Source: Sva-07 sp963728195
GTDB taxonomy: Bacteria; Actinomycetota; Acidimicrobiia; Acidimicrobiales; Ilumatobacteraceae
Reading direction: 5' to 3'
Length of the DNA stretch: 64,000 nucleotides
NCBI GenBank assembly: GCA_963728195.1
Contig: CAVSIX010000005.1
Location: 248,001 to 312,000 of the forward strand
In this document: positions 44,322 through 53,293 of the stretch, one piece after another
Layout of the letters: the number at the start of each line of letters is the position of its first letter
Numbering within the stretch: the first letter of the stretch is position 1
The notes under the pieces: generated by a model
What the model was told of the DNA's origin: nothing
The model's input: only the letters and a program-made list of their open reading frames with translations
Databases searched by the model: none
Program-made: the position numbers and the translations under genes

Positions 44322-44690
44322 ATGCGCAAGCCCGACGTCACCATCCCCGAAGGCACCCCTCCGTCGAAGCTGGTCATCGAGGACGAGACCGTCGGCGACG
44401 GCGACGAAGCGGTCAGCGGCCAGGACGTCACGGTGCACTACGTCGGTGTGTCGTGGTCGACGGGCGAAGAATTCGACGCATCGTGGGATCGCATGGAGCC
44501 GTTCCGGTTCGGCCTCGGGCGCCGTCAGGTGATCCAGGGCTGGGACGACGGCGTGCAGGGGATGAAGGTCGGTGGTCGGCGCCGCCTGACCATCCCGCCC
44601 CACATGGGCTACGGAGCTGCCGGTGCCGGTGGCGTGATCGCACCGAACGAGACGCTGGTGTTCGTGGTCGATCTGCTCGCCGTCGGCTGA
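44322..44690 (+). CDS. FKBP-type peptidyl-prolyl cis-trans isomerase
   Basis: A 122-residue single FKBP domain. VTVHYVGVSWSTGEEFDASWDRMEPFRFGLGRRQVIQGWDDGVQGMKVGGRRRLTIPPHMGYG and the terminal LVFVVDLLAVG match the FK506-binding fold, including the VIxGWD active-site segment. No signal peptide, so it is a cytosolic folding helper. It lies 11 bases after GH3. Confidence 0.94.
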   Translation: MRKPDVTIPEGTPPSKLVIEDETVGDGDEAVSGQDVTVHYVGVSWSTGEEFDASWDRMEPFRFGLGRRQVIQGWDDGVQGMKVGGRRRLTIPPHMGYGAAGAGGVIAPNETLVFVVDLLAVG

Positions 44691-44730
44691 TCGACGGCCG
44701 CGAGTGCAGCCGGGGGAGACCGACACGTCC

Positions 44731-45873
44731 ATGCAACAGGATCACGGGCGCGGCCACGATCAGGCGCGCGACCACGGCGCCGCACTGTCGCTGGAATCGC
44801 CCGCACCGAGGCCGCCCAGGCAGGAGCAGGAGGACGCCACGACCGACGTGACCGAGGTCGCTCCCGGCGTCGTGCGGACCCAGCTGCCGATCAGCATGCC
44901 GGGGCTCGGTCACGTGAACTGTTACGTGTTGGAGGACGAGCGTGGCATCGCGGTGGTCGATCCCGGACTTCCCGGCGACGACTCCTGGGGCCACCTCGTC
45001 GACCGGCTCGGTCGTGCCGGCTACGCCGTCGCCGATGTGCACACCGTCGTCGTCACCCATTCGCACCCGGACCACTTCGGCGGTGCGATGCGGCTGCGTC
45101 ACGAAGCGGACGCCGACATCGTCACCCACGAGTCGTTCCGTACCCTGTTCGATCTCGCCGAGGCGAACGACCACGAGGATTCCGAGGCGCTCGACGTCAA
45201 CAACCCCGACGACCGGGCGGCAGCGATGGAACGTTGGCTGTCGAGACCGTCGCCGTGGGGTGGCCGGCGCGCCGGGCCGTCGCCGGAGTTCCTCGAGCGG
45301 ATCCGCAGCCAGGAGTCGTCGAGCGGTTCGCCGTTCGCCACGCCTCGGCCGACGATGCCGCTCGTCGACGGGCAGACGGTCCGCCTCGCCCGTCGCGAGT
45401 GGGTGGCGATGCACACGCCGGGCCACACCTACGACCACCTGTGCCTGTACGACCCGGAGTTCGGCGTGGTGCTCACCGGCGACCACGTGTTGCCGTCGAT
45501 CACGCCGCACATCAGTGGGCTGACGCCCGAGAGCGACCCGCTGGCGCTCTTCTTCGCCTCGTTGCGGCGGATGGCCGACATCGGTGACGTGTCGATCGCG
45601 CTGCCGGCCCACGGGCATCCCTTCGCGGATCTCGGCGGGCGCGCGGAGCACATCATCGAGCATCACGAGGAGCGTCTCGACATCATCCGCCATGCGACGC
45701 ACGACCTGCCCGAGGGGACGGTCGAGGACTTCATGCGGGTGCTGTTCAAGGAGCGCTCGTGGGGCGAGATGGCCGAGAGCGAGACGTATGCCCACTTGGA
45801 GCACCTGCGCGAGCTCGGCGAACTCAGCCGTCACGACGACCGCGGTTTCGCCCACTACGCACCGCTCGACTGA
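44731..45873 (+). CDS. Metallo-beta-lactamase-fold hydrolase
   Basis: A 380-residue MBL-fold protein. The metal motif THSHPDHFGG (HxHxDH), the third His in HTPGHTYDHLCLYD, the Asp in LTGDHVLPS and a final His in LPAHGHPF give a complete dinuclear site. A C-terminal helical segment (about 285-380) is typical of the glyoxalase II/hydroxyacylglutathione hydrolase-like group that acts on thioesters and related esters. ATG 44731 (GGGGAG 12 bases upstream) is preferred to the GTG at 44704. The first 45 residues are low-complexity and probably disordered. Confidence 0.87.
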   Translation: MQQDHGRGHDQARDHGAALSLESPAPRPPRQEQEDATTDVTEVAPGVVRTQLPISMPGLGHVNCYVLEDERGIAVVDPGLPGDDSWGHLVDRLGRAGYAVADVHTVVVTHSHPDHFGGAMRLRHEADADIVTHESFRTLFDLAEANDHEDSEALDVNNPDDRAAAMERWLSRPSPWGGRRAGPSPEFLERIRSQESSSGSPFATPRPTMPLVDGQTVRLARREWVAMHTPGHTYDHLCLYDPEFGVVLTGDHVLPSITPHISGLTPESDPLALFFASLRRMADIGDVSIALPAHGHPFADLGGRAEHIIEHHEERLDIIRHATHDLPEGTVEDFMRVLFKERSWGEMAESETYAHLEHLRELGELSRHDDRGFAHYAPLD

Positions 45874-45897
45874 GCCGCATCGCAGCGTCGCCCACTG

Positions 45898-46059
45898 CGA
45901 TGAGCGAAGCGCCGGTATGTGGTCGGTTCGCTCATCGGTCGGGTTGGCTCTGGGCCTGCGATGAGCGAAGCGCCGGTATGTGGTCGGTTCGCTCATCGGT
46001 CGGGTTGGCTCTGGGCCTGCGATGAGCGAAGCGCCGGTATCTGGTCGGTTCGCTCATCG
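45898..46059 (+). repeat. Family B palindrome cluster, copies B5-B7
   Basis: Three 40-bp copies (45898-45937, 45959-45998 and 46020-46059) at exactly 61-base spacing. B5 and B6 are identical and B7 differs by one base in the middle (GTATCT instead of GTATGT). The two 21-base spacers are identical to each other but unlike those of the other clusters. They fill most of the 269 bases between the MBL gene and the acyl-CoA dehydrogenase gene. Confidence 0.95.
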
Positions 46060-46142
46060 CTCGGGTGGTCTGAGTCGTCGCTGGGGCGGGCCGTCGGAGA
46101 TGATGGCGGCGTCCCATTGCCGACCCATCGAGGTTCGTTGAC

Positions 46143-48299
46143 ATGTCGATCGCCATCACCGAGGACCATCGCTCGCTCGCTGACACCGTCCGCGGCTTCG
46201 CCGACAAGCGCGACCTGCGCGGCGCCGCCAGAGCCCGGCTCGAGTCGCCCGACGACGCACTGCCGGAGTTCTGGGCTGAACTCGCAGAGCTCGGGTGGCT
46301 CGGGCTGCACCTGCCCGAGGCGGTCGGTGGATCCGGCTACGGGATCGACGAGCTGGTGATCGTGGTCGAGGAACTCGCGCGAGCCGTCGCACCCGGACCG
46401 TTCGTGCCGACGGTGATCGCCAGCGCGGTGATCGCCGGCGCAGGCGGCGACGACCTGCAGGCGCGTGTCCTGCCGGGGCTGGCGGACGGCTCGACCGTCG
46501 GGGCCGTCGCCCTCGGTGGCTCGGTGACCGTGTCCGACGGTGTGGCGTCGGGCGATGCCGGGACGGTGCTCGGCGCCGCCAGCGCATCGCTCGTCCTCGT
46601 GCCGGTCGGCGACGACGTCGCCGTCGTCGAGCTGCCCGCACAACGTGTTGCCGTCGAGTCGCCACCGAGCCTCGATCCGACCCGTCGCAGCGCCCGAGTG
46701 AGGCTCGACGGTGCACCGGTCACCGTGATGCCCGGGGGCCGCCGGCTGCTGATCGATCTTGCCCGCGTGATCCTGTCGGCCGATGCGGTCGGCGTGGCCC
46801 GCGAGTGCACGGAGATGGGTGCCGCCTACTCGAAGGAGCGGATCCAGTTCGGTCGCCCGATCGCGATGTACCAGGCCGTCAAGCACCACTGCGCGAACAT
46901 GGCCGTCGCCACCGAACTCGCCACCAGTGCCGTCTGGGACGCCGCCCGTGCGGCGGCGACGGGAGGCGAACAGCTCACCTCTGCCGCGGCGGTCGCCGCC
47001 ACGCTGGCCGCACCAGCGGCCGACCTGTGCGCCAACTTGAACACCCAGGTGCACGGTGGGATCGCCATCACGTGGGAACACGACGCCCACCTCTACATGC
47101 GACGGGCGACGACGCTGTTGCACTACCTGGCTGCGGCCGAGGCGGCCGAGGAACTCACCGATCTGACCCGCCGGGGCGTCGTTCGGGAGAAGGCGGTCGA
47201 GTTACCGCCCGAGGCGGAGACGCTCCGTGCCGAGGTCCGCGCGTTCGTGCACAGAGTCAAGGACCTTCCCGCCGACGAGCAGCGACAGCACCTGATCGAG
47301 ACCGGCTACGTGATGCCGCACTGGCCCAAGCCCTACGGGCGCGCCGCCGGCGCGGTCGAGCAACTCGTGATCGAGCAGGAGTTCGCCGACGCCGGCATCA
47401 CCCGCCCGAGCTACGGGATCACGGCGTGGAACATCCTGACGATCATCCAGTACGCGACGCAGGACCAGATCGATCGGTGGGTCCGCCCGGCGCTCGACCA
47501 GGACGTCATCTGGTGCCAGCTCTTCAGCGAACCCGACGCGGGTTCCGATGCGGCGGGCGTCAAGACGAAGGCCACCCGGGTCGACGGTGGCTGGCTCGTC
47601 AACGGCCAGAAGGTCTGGACGAGCGGGGCCCACGTCGCCGGTATGGGCTTCGCCACCGTGCGCACCAATCCCGACGTACCCAAGCACGACGGCATCACGA
47701 TGATGGCGATCGACATGCACGCCGACGGCGTCGAGGTGCGCCCGCTCAAGATGACGTCGGGCAACTCGGAGTTCAACGAGGTCTTCTTCAACGACGTGTT
47801 CGTTCCCGACGACGACGTGGTCGGCCCGGTCGACGGTGGATGGACGGTCGCCCGCGCCACGCTCGGCAACGAGAGCGTCAGCATCGGTGGGGGACAGGGC
47901 GGCATGACGATGCCCGGCGCGGCGATGGTCGCACCGTTCGACGCGCACCCCGAGCGACTCGACGGCGGCGCAGCGCGCGTCGGCCGCTACATCGCCGAAC
48001 ATCAGGCGATGGGGCTGCTCAATCTGCGCAGCGCCAACCGGGCCGTCGCCGGTGGCGAGCCGGGTCCGGAAGGTGCGATGACCAAACTCGTGCTGTCGGA
48101 GATCGGCCACGAAGCCGCAGCGATCATGACCGAGTTGAACGGCCCCGATTCGGTGTTCATGGACGGCCCCGGCGCGATGAGCAACCTGCTCGTACTGATG
48201 CATCGGGGCATGTCGATCGCGGGTGGAACCTCGGAGATCAAGCGCAACCAGATCGGCGAGCGCATCCTCGGTCTGCCCCGCGATCCACTGCTCAAGTAG
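46143..48299 (+). CDS. Fused double acyl-CoA dehydrogenase
   Basis: A 718-residue protein made of two acyl-CoA dehydrogenase modules. The first (about 1-345) has the N-terminal helical domain and AAYSKERIQFGRPIAMYQAVKHHCANM plus NTQVHGGIAITWEHDAHLYMRRA. The second (about 355-718) has ITAWNILTIIQYAT, CQLFSEPDAGSDAAGVKTKATRVDGGWLVNGQKVWTSGA and SIAGGTSEIKRNQIGERILGLPRDP. In mycobacterial steroid degradation, two such proteins form an alpha2-beta2 enzyme, and here they are one chain. It oxidises an acyl-CoA with FAD; the substrate is unknown. The next gene, 5 bases on, is a third family member. Confidence 0.9.
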   Translation: MSIAITEDHRSLADTVRGFADKRDLRGAARARLESPDDALPEFWAELAELGWLGLHLPEAVGGSGYGIDELVIVVEELARAVAPGPFVPTVIASAVIAGAGGDDLQARVLPGLADGSTVGAVALGGSVTVSDGVASGDAGTVLGAASASLVLVPVGDDVAVVELPAQRVAVESPPSLDPTRRSARVRLDGAPVTVMPGGRRLLIDLARVILSADAVGVARECTEMGAAYSKERIQFGRPIAMYQAVKHHCANMAVATELATSAVWDAARAAATGGEQLTSAAAVAATLAAPAADLCANLNTQVHGGIAITWEHDAHLYMRRATTLLHYLAAAEAAEELTDLTRRGVVREKAVELPPEAETLRAEVRAFVHRVKDLPADEQRQHLIETGYVMPHWPKPYGRAAGAVEQLVIEQEFADAGITRPSYGITAWNILTIIQYATQDQIDRWVRPALDQDVIWCQLFSEPDAGSDAAGVKTKATRVDGGWLVNGQKVWTSGAHVAGMGFATVRTNPDVPKHDGITMMAIDMHADGVEVRPLKMTSGNSEFNEVFFNDVFVPDDDVVGPVDGGWTVARATLGNESVSIGGGQGGMTMPGAAMVAPFDAHPERLDGGAARVGRYIAEHQAMGLLNLRSANRAVAGGEPGPEGAMTKLVLSEIGHEAAAIMTELNGPDSVFMDGPGAMSNLLVLMHRGMSIAGGTSEIKRNQIGERILGLPRDPLLK

Positions 48300-48304
48300 A
48301 CGGT

Positions 48305-49510
48305 GTGACACTGGACGACGTGTCGGACGGATCGGAGCTGCTGGAACGGGCGCAACGGGTGGCCGACGACGTGTTGTTCCCGCGTGCGCAGATTCGCGAT
48401 CGGGCGGCGTTGCTGCCCGCCGACGGCCTGGAGGCACTCGCCGACGCCGGCCTGTTCGCCATCGCCGGCCCGCCGGCTCCCGGCGACGACGCACTCGATG
48501 TCGCGACGGTCAGGCGGATCATGGCGGCTGTCGGTTCGGGCTGTGGCGCCACGTTCTTCGTCTGGGTGCAGCACCACGGCGTCGTGCGATCGTTGGCGAC
48601 ATCACCCAACACCGCCCTGGCCGACCGGCTGCTCCCGGCTCTGTGCCGAGGCGAGCACATCGCCGGCATCGCCTTCGCCCATGTGCGCCGGGCCGGGCGA
48701 CCGGCGGTGCGCGCCACCCGAACCAACGCAGGTTGGCGCCTCGACGGCCGTGCGCCCTGGGCGACGTCATGGGGAATCGCCGATCACTTCTCGATCTCGG
48801 CGGTCACCGACGAGAACCCTGATGACGGCCGTGATGACCACGATGATGGCAACCCTGATGGCAACCCTGATGGCAACGCCGCCGACCGACGGCTCGTGCG
48901 TGTCATCGTGCCGGGTCGTCGAGCAGGCCACGATGACTCGCCGGCGCTCGACGCCACGGCGTTGTCCCTGCCGGTGTTCGCCTCCACCGGCACGGTCGTG
49001 CTCGACTTCGACGGCCTCGAGGTGTCCGACGCCGACGTGATCGACGTCCAACCACTCACGGTCTGGCAGGCGGCTGACCGTGTGTCTGCCGCCCTCGGCC
49101 AGCCGGCCGTGCTGGGCGTGGCCGACCGGGCGACGCAACTGCTGATCGAGCATCCCGACACCGACGCTCGATCCGCCGGTGAACGACTCCGTCGTGAACT
49201 CGGTGCCGCATGGCGACGCGACGACGAACTTCTCGCCGCCCTCGCCGCCGTTGGCACGCCCGATCATCCGGTGCCCGCCGGCGACGCATCGGTGGCGATC
49301 GCCGGCGACGCATCCGTGGCGATCGCCAGCGACCACCGGGCGGCATGTCTGCACCTCGCACGCCGGGCGACGACGGCGTTCCTGGCCGCCAGCGGCGGTG
49401 GCGGGATGGACCTGGCGCATCCGGCCCAACGCTTGATGCGCGAAGCGGACTTCTACGTCATCCAGGCGCAGACCGCCGACGGTCGCGCTGCCACGCTGCG
49501 CAGCGTGTGA
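48305..49510 (+). CDS. Divergent acyl-CoA dehydrogenase-like protein
   Basis: A 401-residue protein with a weakened acyl-CoA dehydrogenase layout: an N-terminal helical part, a middle domain with IAGIAFAHVRRAG and TNAGWRLDGRAPWATSWGIADHFSISA, and a C-terminal GGGGMDLAHPAQRLMREADFYVIQAQT. It resembles the hydroxylase-type (HsaA/DszC-like) members more than the true dehydrogenases, and no catalytic Glu is obvious. GTG start 5 bases after the double dehydrogenase, so the two are co-transcribed. It contains two in-frame coding microrepeats: DGNP three times at 48845-48880 and GDASVAIA 2.4 times at 49277-49333. Confidence 0.75.
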   Translation: MTLDDVSDGSELLERAQRVADDVLFPRAQIRDRAALLPADGLEALADAGLFAIAGPPAPGDDALDVATVRRIMAAVGSGCGATFFVWVQHHGVVRSLATSPNTALADRLLPALCRGEHIAGIAFAHVRRAGRPAVRATRTNAGWRLDGRAPWATSWGIADHFSISAVTDENPDDGRDDHDDGNPDGNPDGNAADRRLVRVIVPGRRAGHDDSPALDATALSLPVFASTGTVVLDFDGLEVSDADVIDVQPLTVWQAADRVSAALGQPAVLGVADRATQLLIEHPDTDARSAGERLRRELGAAWRRDDELLAALAAVGTPDHPVPAGDASVAIAGDASVAIASDHRAACLHLARRATTAFLAASGGGGMDLAHPAQRLMREADFYVIQAQTADGRAATLRSV

Positions 49511-49513
49511 CCG

Positions 49514-50602
49514 TCACCTCCAGCTCGCGCCGACCAGCTGAGTCGGCCGGTCGCGATCGGCGGGTTCGTCCTGCGATGCCGGTGCCCACACCGGATTCGT
49601 GCCGGGGTCCGGAAGCTCGCTCGGCCGTGCAGGCGGCGGCTCGGTGCCGTCACCGAACGGACGCCCGCCGAGGGCATCGCGTCCGTGCCAGCTCGCCCAG
49701 CCCGACAGGTCCGGGCCGAGCGGCACGATGCCCGACGGGTTGAGCTGGCGGTGGACCCCGTAGTAGTGGGCCTTGATCTGCTCGAAGTCGATCGTGTCAC
49801 CGAAGCCCGGCGTCTGGAAGAGGTCGCGGGCGTAGCCCCACAGTGCCGGCATCTCGGTCAGCGTGTTGCGATTGCACCTGAAGTGGTCGTGGTACACGGC
49901 GTCGAAGCGCACCAGCGTCGGCCACAACCGGACGTCGGCTTCGGTGATCGTGTCGCCCACCAGATATCGCTTCGTCGAGAGCCGCGTCTCCAGCCAGTCC
50001 AGTCGCTCGAAGAGCCGCCCGAACGCTTCGGCGTACGAGTGTGCGTCGGTGCTGAACCCGGCCTCGTACACCGCGTTGTTGACGTCGCGATAGTTGGCCT
50101 CTGCGATCTCGATGATCTCGCCACTGCGGGCGTCGGGGAGCAGATCGGGCGCGCCTGGTCGGTGGTGCGCTGCCCACTCGGTGGCGAAGTCGAGCGTGAT
50201 CTGGTGGAAGTCGTTCGTCACCACCTGTCCGGTGGGAATGTCGACGAGGGACGGCACCGTCACCCCGCTGCCGCTGTTCGCGCCCCGCTGGTCGTAGGCG
50301 TCGCGCAACAGGTGGATGCCGAGGACCGGATCGACCTCGCCGGGGTCGAGATCGAACGTCCACGACTCCTCGCCGTGGATCGGTCCCGCCAAGCCGAGTG
50401 AGATCGCGTCCTCGAGACCGTAGAGGCGCCGGGTGATCATCGCCCGGTTCGCCCAGGGACATGCACGCGCAGCCACGAGCCGGTACCGGTTCGCTTCGAC
50501 CGGCCAGCCGTCGGTGCCGTCGCGGGTGATCCGCGTCGAGATGTAGTCGGTGTCGCGGCGGTAGGCACCGGCCGACCGGGCGTCGTGCGTGGGGGAGTTC
50601 AT
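49514..50602 (-). CDS. Glutathionyl-hydroquinone reductase-like GST
   Basis: A 362-residue xi/omega-class glutathione transferase. ARACPWANRAMITRRL holds the catalytic Cys48 in a CPWA motif, TFDLDPGEVDPVLGIHLLRDAYDQ and TVPSLVDIPTGQVVTNDF the thioredoxin domain, and NYRDVNNAVYEAGFSTDAHSYAEAFGRLFERLDWLETRL...YLVGDTITEADVRLWPTLVRFDAVYHDHF the helical domain. Its relatives reduce glutathionyl-hydroquinones. Actinobacteria mainly use mycothiol, so the thiol partner here is uncertain. A Pro-rich tail of about 50 residues is extra. Converges on the acyl-CoA dehydrogenase-like gene (3-base gap). Confidence 0.9.
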   Translation of the reverse strand: MNSPTHDARSAGAYRRDTDYISTRITRDGTDGWPVEANRYRLVAARACPWANRAMITRRLYGLEDAISLGLAGPIHGEESWTFDLDPGEVDPVLGIHLLRDAYDQRGANSGSGVTVPSLVDIPTGQVVTNDFHQITLDFATEWAAHHRPGAPDLLPDARSGEIIEIAEANYRDVNNAVYEAGFSTDAHSYAEAFGRLFERLDWLETRLSTKRYLVGDTITEADVRLWPTLVRFDAVYHDHFRCNRNTLTEMPALWGYARDLFQTPGFGDTIDFEQIKAHYYGVHRQLNPSGIVPLGPDLSGWASWHGRDALGGRPFGDGTEPPPARPSELPDPGTNPVWAPASQDEPADRDRPTQLVGASWR

Positions 50603-50841
50603 GACGCGGCGTACCCCGTGGCGGCGCAGGTTGCACTCACCCGATCGGGTCGGTCCGTATCAACCTGCTCGCCCCCGGGTATGTGACAGGTGTGTTGCGA
50701 ACCCGACACGTGATCGACATGCCCGCTCGGTCTCGGCTGTTCGCCATCTCTTCGTCCTGCTGACCCTCGACCCACTCAGTCACCACCACGCACCGCCAAT
50801 CAGGCAGCGCCGTACCCCTCGGTCCACTGCAAAGGAGAGTC

Positions 50842-51726
50842 ATGAACACGCCCACCCCCGACACCCGCACGCACCCGCCCAGACACATCGTCCGCCGATC
50901 GGTGATCTTGTCCGTGTGGGTCGTCGTCCTCGGTGGCATCCCGCTCGTCGCCGAAGCCGTGACCGACAGCCGCACCGGGCCTCCCTCGGTCACCCCGTTC
51001 CTGGCGACTGCCGATGCGCGGCCGCCGATCCCGGATCTCGGTGCCGAGTTGGAGTTCCCCGCAGCTGCCCGAACGGTCGAACCGGCACTCGACGTTGCGT
51101 CGCAACTTGAAACTGCAGCACCGACGGAGCCCGAAGCGCAACTGGATGCTGCGTTGGATGTCGCTGCGCCCACGGCCCAGCCCGTGCCGGACGTGGCGAT
51201 CGTCCCCGTGCTCGAGTCGGCACCCGATGTCGAGGCCTCGATCCAGGAGGCGATCCTGGCGGTCCTGACCGACAGCTACGACTGGGACGAGCGTGGCCCG
51301 CGGGTCGAGGCGTTGCAGCGAATCGTCAGCGTCGAGGCCGACGGTTGGTATGCGCACCTCACGCTGCGCGCCCACCGGGCTGCGCTGCAGGCCCTGGAAC
51401 TTCCGACCGACAACCTTCCGCAGGCGCCGGTGCGTGTCGCTCGGTCGTCGTCGGGGCGGTCGGGGCCGTCGGCGAGCCAGTGGGCGGCGCTGCGGCGTTG
51501 TGAATCGAGCGGCAACTACTCGATCACGAACCGGTCCGGCAAGTACCGCGGGGCCTATCAGTTCGACCGTCCCACGTGGGACTCGGTGGCGTCGCGCCAT
51601 GCACCGCATCTGGTCGGCGTCGACCCCGCAGCCGCAGCACCCGCCGACCAGGATGCGATGGCGCATGCGCTGTACCGAGAGCGCGGGGCCCAGCCCTGGC
51701 CGCAGTGTGGCCGTCACCTGCGTTGA
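50842..51726 (+). CDS. Resuscitation-promoting factor-like transglycosylase
   Basis: A 294-residue exported or membrane-anchored protein. An N-terminal hydrophobic segment (about 19-40) serves as signal or anchor; a 100-residue Ala/Pro/Glu linker follows. The C-terminal Rpf domain is SQWAALRRCESSGNYSITNRSGKYRGAYQFDRPTWDSVASRHAPHLVGVDPAAAAPADQDAMAHALYRERGAQPWPQCGRHL, with the catalytic Glu in RCESSGNY and the two Cys. Such lysozyme-like enzymes cut peptidoglycan during regrowth. AAAGGAG lies 4 bases before the ATG. The 239 bases upstream hold no gene; I saw no riboswitch I could support. Confidence 0.9.
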   Translation: MNTPTPDTRTHPPRHIVRRSVILSVWVVVLGGIPLVAEAVTDSRTGPPSVTPFLATADARPPIPDLGAELEFPAAARTVEPALDVASQLETAAPTEPEAQLDAALDVAAPTAQPVPDVAIVPVLESAPDVEASIQEAILAVLTDSYDWDERGPRVEALQRIVSVEADGWYAHLTLRAHRAALQALELPTDNLPQAPVRVARSSSGRSGPSASQWAALRRCESSGNYSITNRSGKYRGAYQFDRPTWDSVASRHAPHLVGVDPAAAAPADQDAMAHALYRERGAQPWPQCGRHLR

Positions 51727-51763
51727 GCGGTCGCTGCGCCGATCGACGCCGCATCGCCGCTCG

Positions 51764-52684
51764 TCAGGGGGCGAGGGCGCCGTCGAACGTGCGGCACTGC
51801 TCGGGGTCGCCGGTGGTGAAGCCGGTGTCGAACCACATCCGGCGCTGCTCGGCGCTGCCGTGGGTGAAACTCTCGGGATCGACCTCTTGGCCTGCGGCCT
51901 GCATGATGCGGTCGTCGCCGACCGCCTCGGCGGCGCCGAGCGCCTCGTCGATCTCGTCGGGCGCGTCGAACAGTCCCCGCTCGGCGACCGACGCCGCCCA
52001 GGTTCCGGCAAAGCAGTCCGCCTGCAACTCGAGCGCCACGCTGAAGTCGTTCGCCGATGCGGGTGACTGCTGCTGGAGCTGGCTGACACGCCCGTTGATG
52101 CCGGTGACGTTCTGCACGTGGTGGCCGTACTCGTGGGCCACGATGTACTGAGCTGCCAGATCGCCGGTGGCGCCGAACTGGCTCTGCAGCTGTTGCAGGA
52201 AGTCGAGATCGAAGTACACGAGTTGGTCGGCCGGACAGTAGAACGGCCCCGTCTGGGCCGATGCGGTTCCGCAGCCGGTCTGCGTGGCGCCGGAGAAGAA
52301 CACGGTGTCGGTTCCGGGGAACGTGCCCTGGAACGACATCGGGTACTGGCGATCCCAGTAGAGCGAGACGTCGTCGACCGCACCGCACACGACCTGCTCG
52401 ATCTCGCTCACGCAGGCAGTGGCTCCGGACGGATCTCCGGGTGACCGATCGGCGGCCGGGTCGACCGAGGAGTCTGCGCCCGAGCCGAGCACCTGCGGGA
52501 GGATCACGATCGCGGCGACCAGGATCAGCCCGATGATGCCGCCGCCGGCACCGACGCCCATGGGGATGCCCCGGCCGCCGCTGCGTCCACCGGGGCCACG
52601 GCCGAACGGAACGCGGCTGCTCGCTCCGGATGCGCCGCGTCGGTCTCGCACTCGGCTGGATCGGCTCGATCGGATCTTGGTCAC
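51764..52684 (-). CDS. YpfJ-family neutral zinc metallopeptidase
   Basis: A 306-residue membrane-anchored peptidase. An Arg/Ser-rich cytosolic N-terminus (SSRVRDRRGASG) precedes one transmembrane segment (GAGGGIIGLILVAAIVILPQVLG, about 43-65). The external domain carries the zinc motif AAQYIVAHEYGHHVQNVTGI (HExxH near residue 182) and ALELQADCFAGTWA, with the third ligand Glu and a family-typical Cys. Function in the family is unknown. The GTG at 52684 matches the start of relatives; the open frame continues upstream to 52861. Divergent from the phosphatase gene at 52751. Confidence 0.88.
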   Translation of the reverse strand: MTKIRSSRSSRVRDRRGASGASSRVPFGRGPGGRSGGRGIPMGVGAGGGIIGLILVAAIVILPQVLGSGADSSVDPAADRSPGDPSGATACVSEIEQVVCGAVDDVSLYWDRQYPMSFQGTFPGTDTVFFSGATQTGCGTASAQTGPFYCPADQLVYFDLDFLQQLQSQFGATGDLAAQYIVAHEYGHHVQNVTGINGRVSQLQQQSPASANDFSVALELQADCFAGTWAASVAERGLFDAPDEIDEALGAAEAVGDDRIMQAAGQEVDPESFTHGSAEQRRMWFDTGFTTGDPEQCRTFDGALAP

Positions 52685-52750
52685 GACCCGATGGTTCCAC
52701 CGCCCGCCGCCGACTGAACCCCGGGCGACCGCCGTCGACCACAATGGGGC

Positions 52751-53278
52751 GTGACCGTTTCGCCGGAGCGCGCTCGCCGAGGATTGAACCTCGACGGTGG
52801 GATTCACGAGATCCCGCTGCCGGCACCGGCGAGCGGACGGCTGTGGCTGTGCGGCAAGCACGCGATCGCACCGGATCCCGACGGGCTGATGCAGCGGATG
52901 GGTGCCGACGGCGTCGTGTGCCTCAACGAGGAGTTCGAACTCGCCGACCGTTATCCCGAGTACGTGGCGTGGCTTCGCCGGCAGTCACCACCGCGGGTGC
53001 GGTGGTATCCGATCCCCGACCTGCACGCTCCGGCGTTGGAGCAGTTCGAACCGGTGCTGACGGACCTCGTCGAGCGCATCGTGGCGGGGGAGCGGTGGAT
53101 CGTGCACTGCGGCGCCGGCATCGGCCGCGCCGGCACGACCGCAGTCGCCATCCTGCTGTCGCTGGCGGTGCCGCTCGACGAGGCGCTCGCCCAGGTCCGG
53201 CGCCATCGACCCGCTGCCGGGCCAGAGGTGGGCGCCCAGCTCGAACTGGTCCGCCGGCTGCACGAACGCCTGGGCTGA
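52751..53278 (+). CDS. Protein tyrosine/dual-specificity phosphatase
   Basis: A 175-residue cysteine phosphatase. The P-loop HCGAGIGRAGT places the catalytic Cys at residue 120 and Arg at 125, and YPIPDLHAP supplies the general acid Asp90. The length and the order of motifs match small dual-specificity phosphatases. No signal peptide. GTG start with CACAAT 5 bases upstream. The substrate is unknown. Confidence 0.87.
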   Translation: MTVSPERARRGLNLDGGIHEIPLPAPASGRLWLCGKHAIAPDPDGLMQRMGADGVVCLNEEFELADRYPEYVAWLRRQSPPRVRWYPIPDLHAPALEQFEPVLTDLVERIVAGERWIVHCGAGIGRAGTTAVAILLSLAVPLDEALAQVRRHRPAAGPEVGAQLELVRRLHERLG

Positions 53279-53293
53279 CCGCCCGCTCGCAGT

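Noticed and set aside
46295..48304. 1071-residue ORF overlapping the double dehydrogenase
   Set aside because: Only its last 401 codons (from the GTG at 48305) are coding; the rest is an Arg-rich shadow frame.
50603..50841. A c-di-AMP (ydaO-type) riboswitch before the Rpf-like gene
   Set aside because: Such elements often precede rpf genes in actinobacteria, but I could not find the conserved core motifs here.
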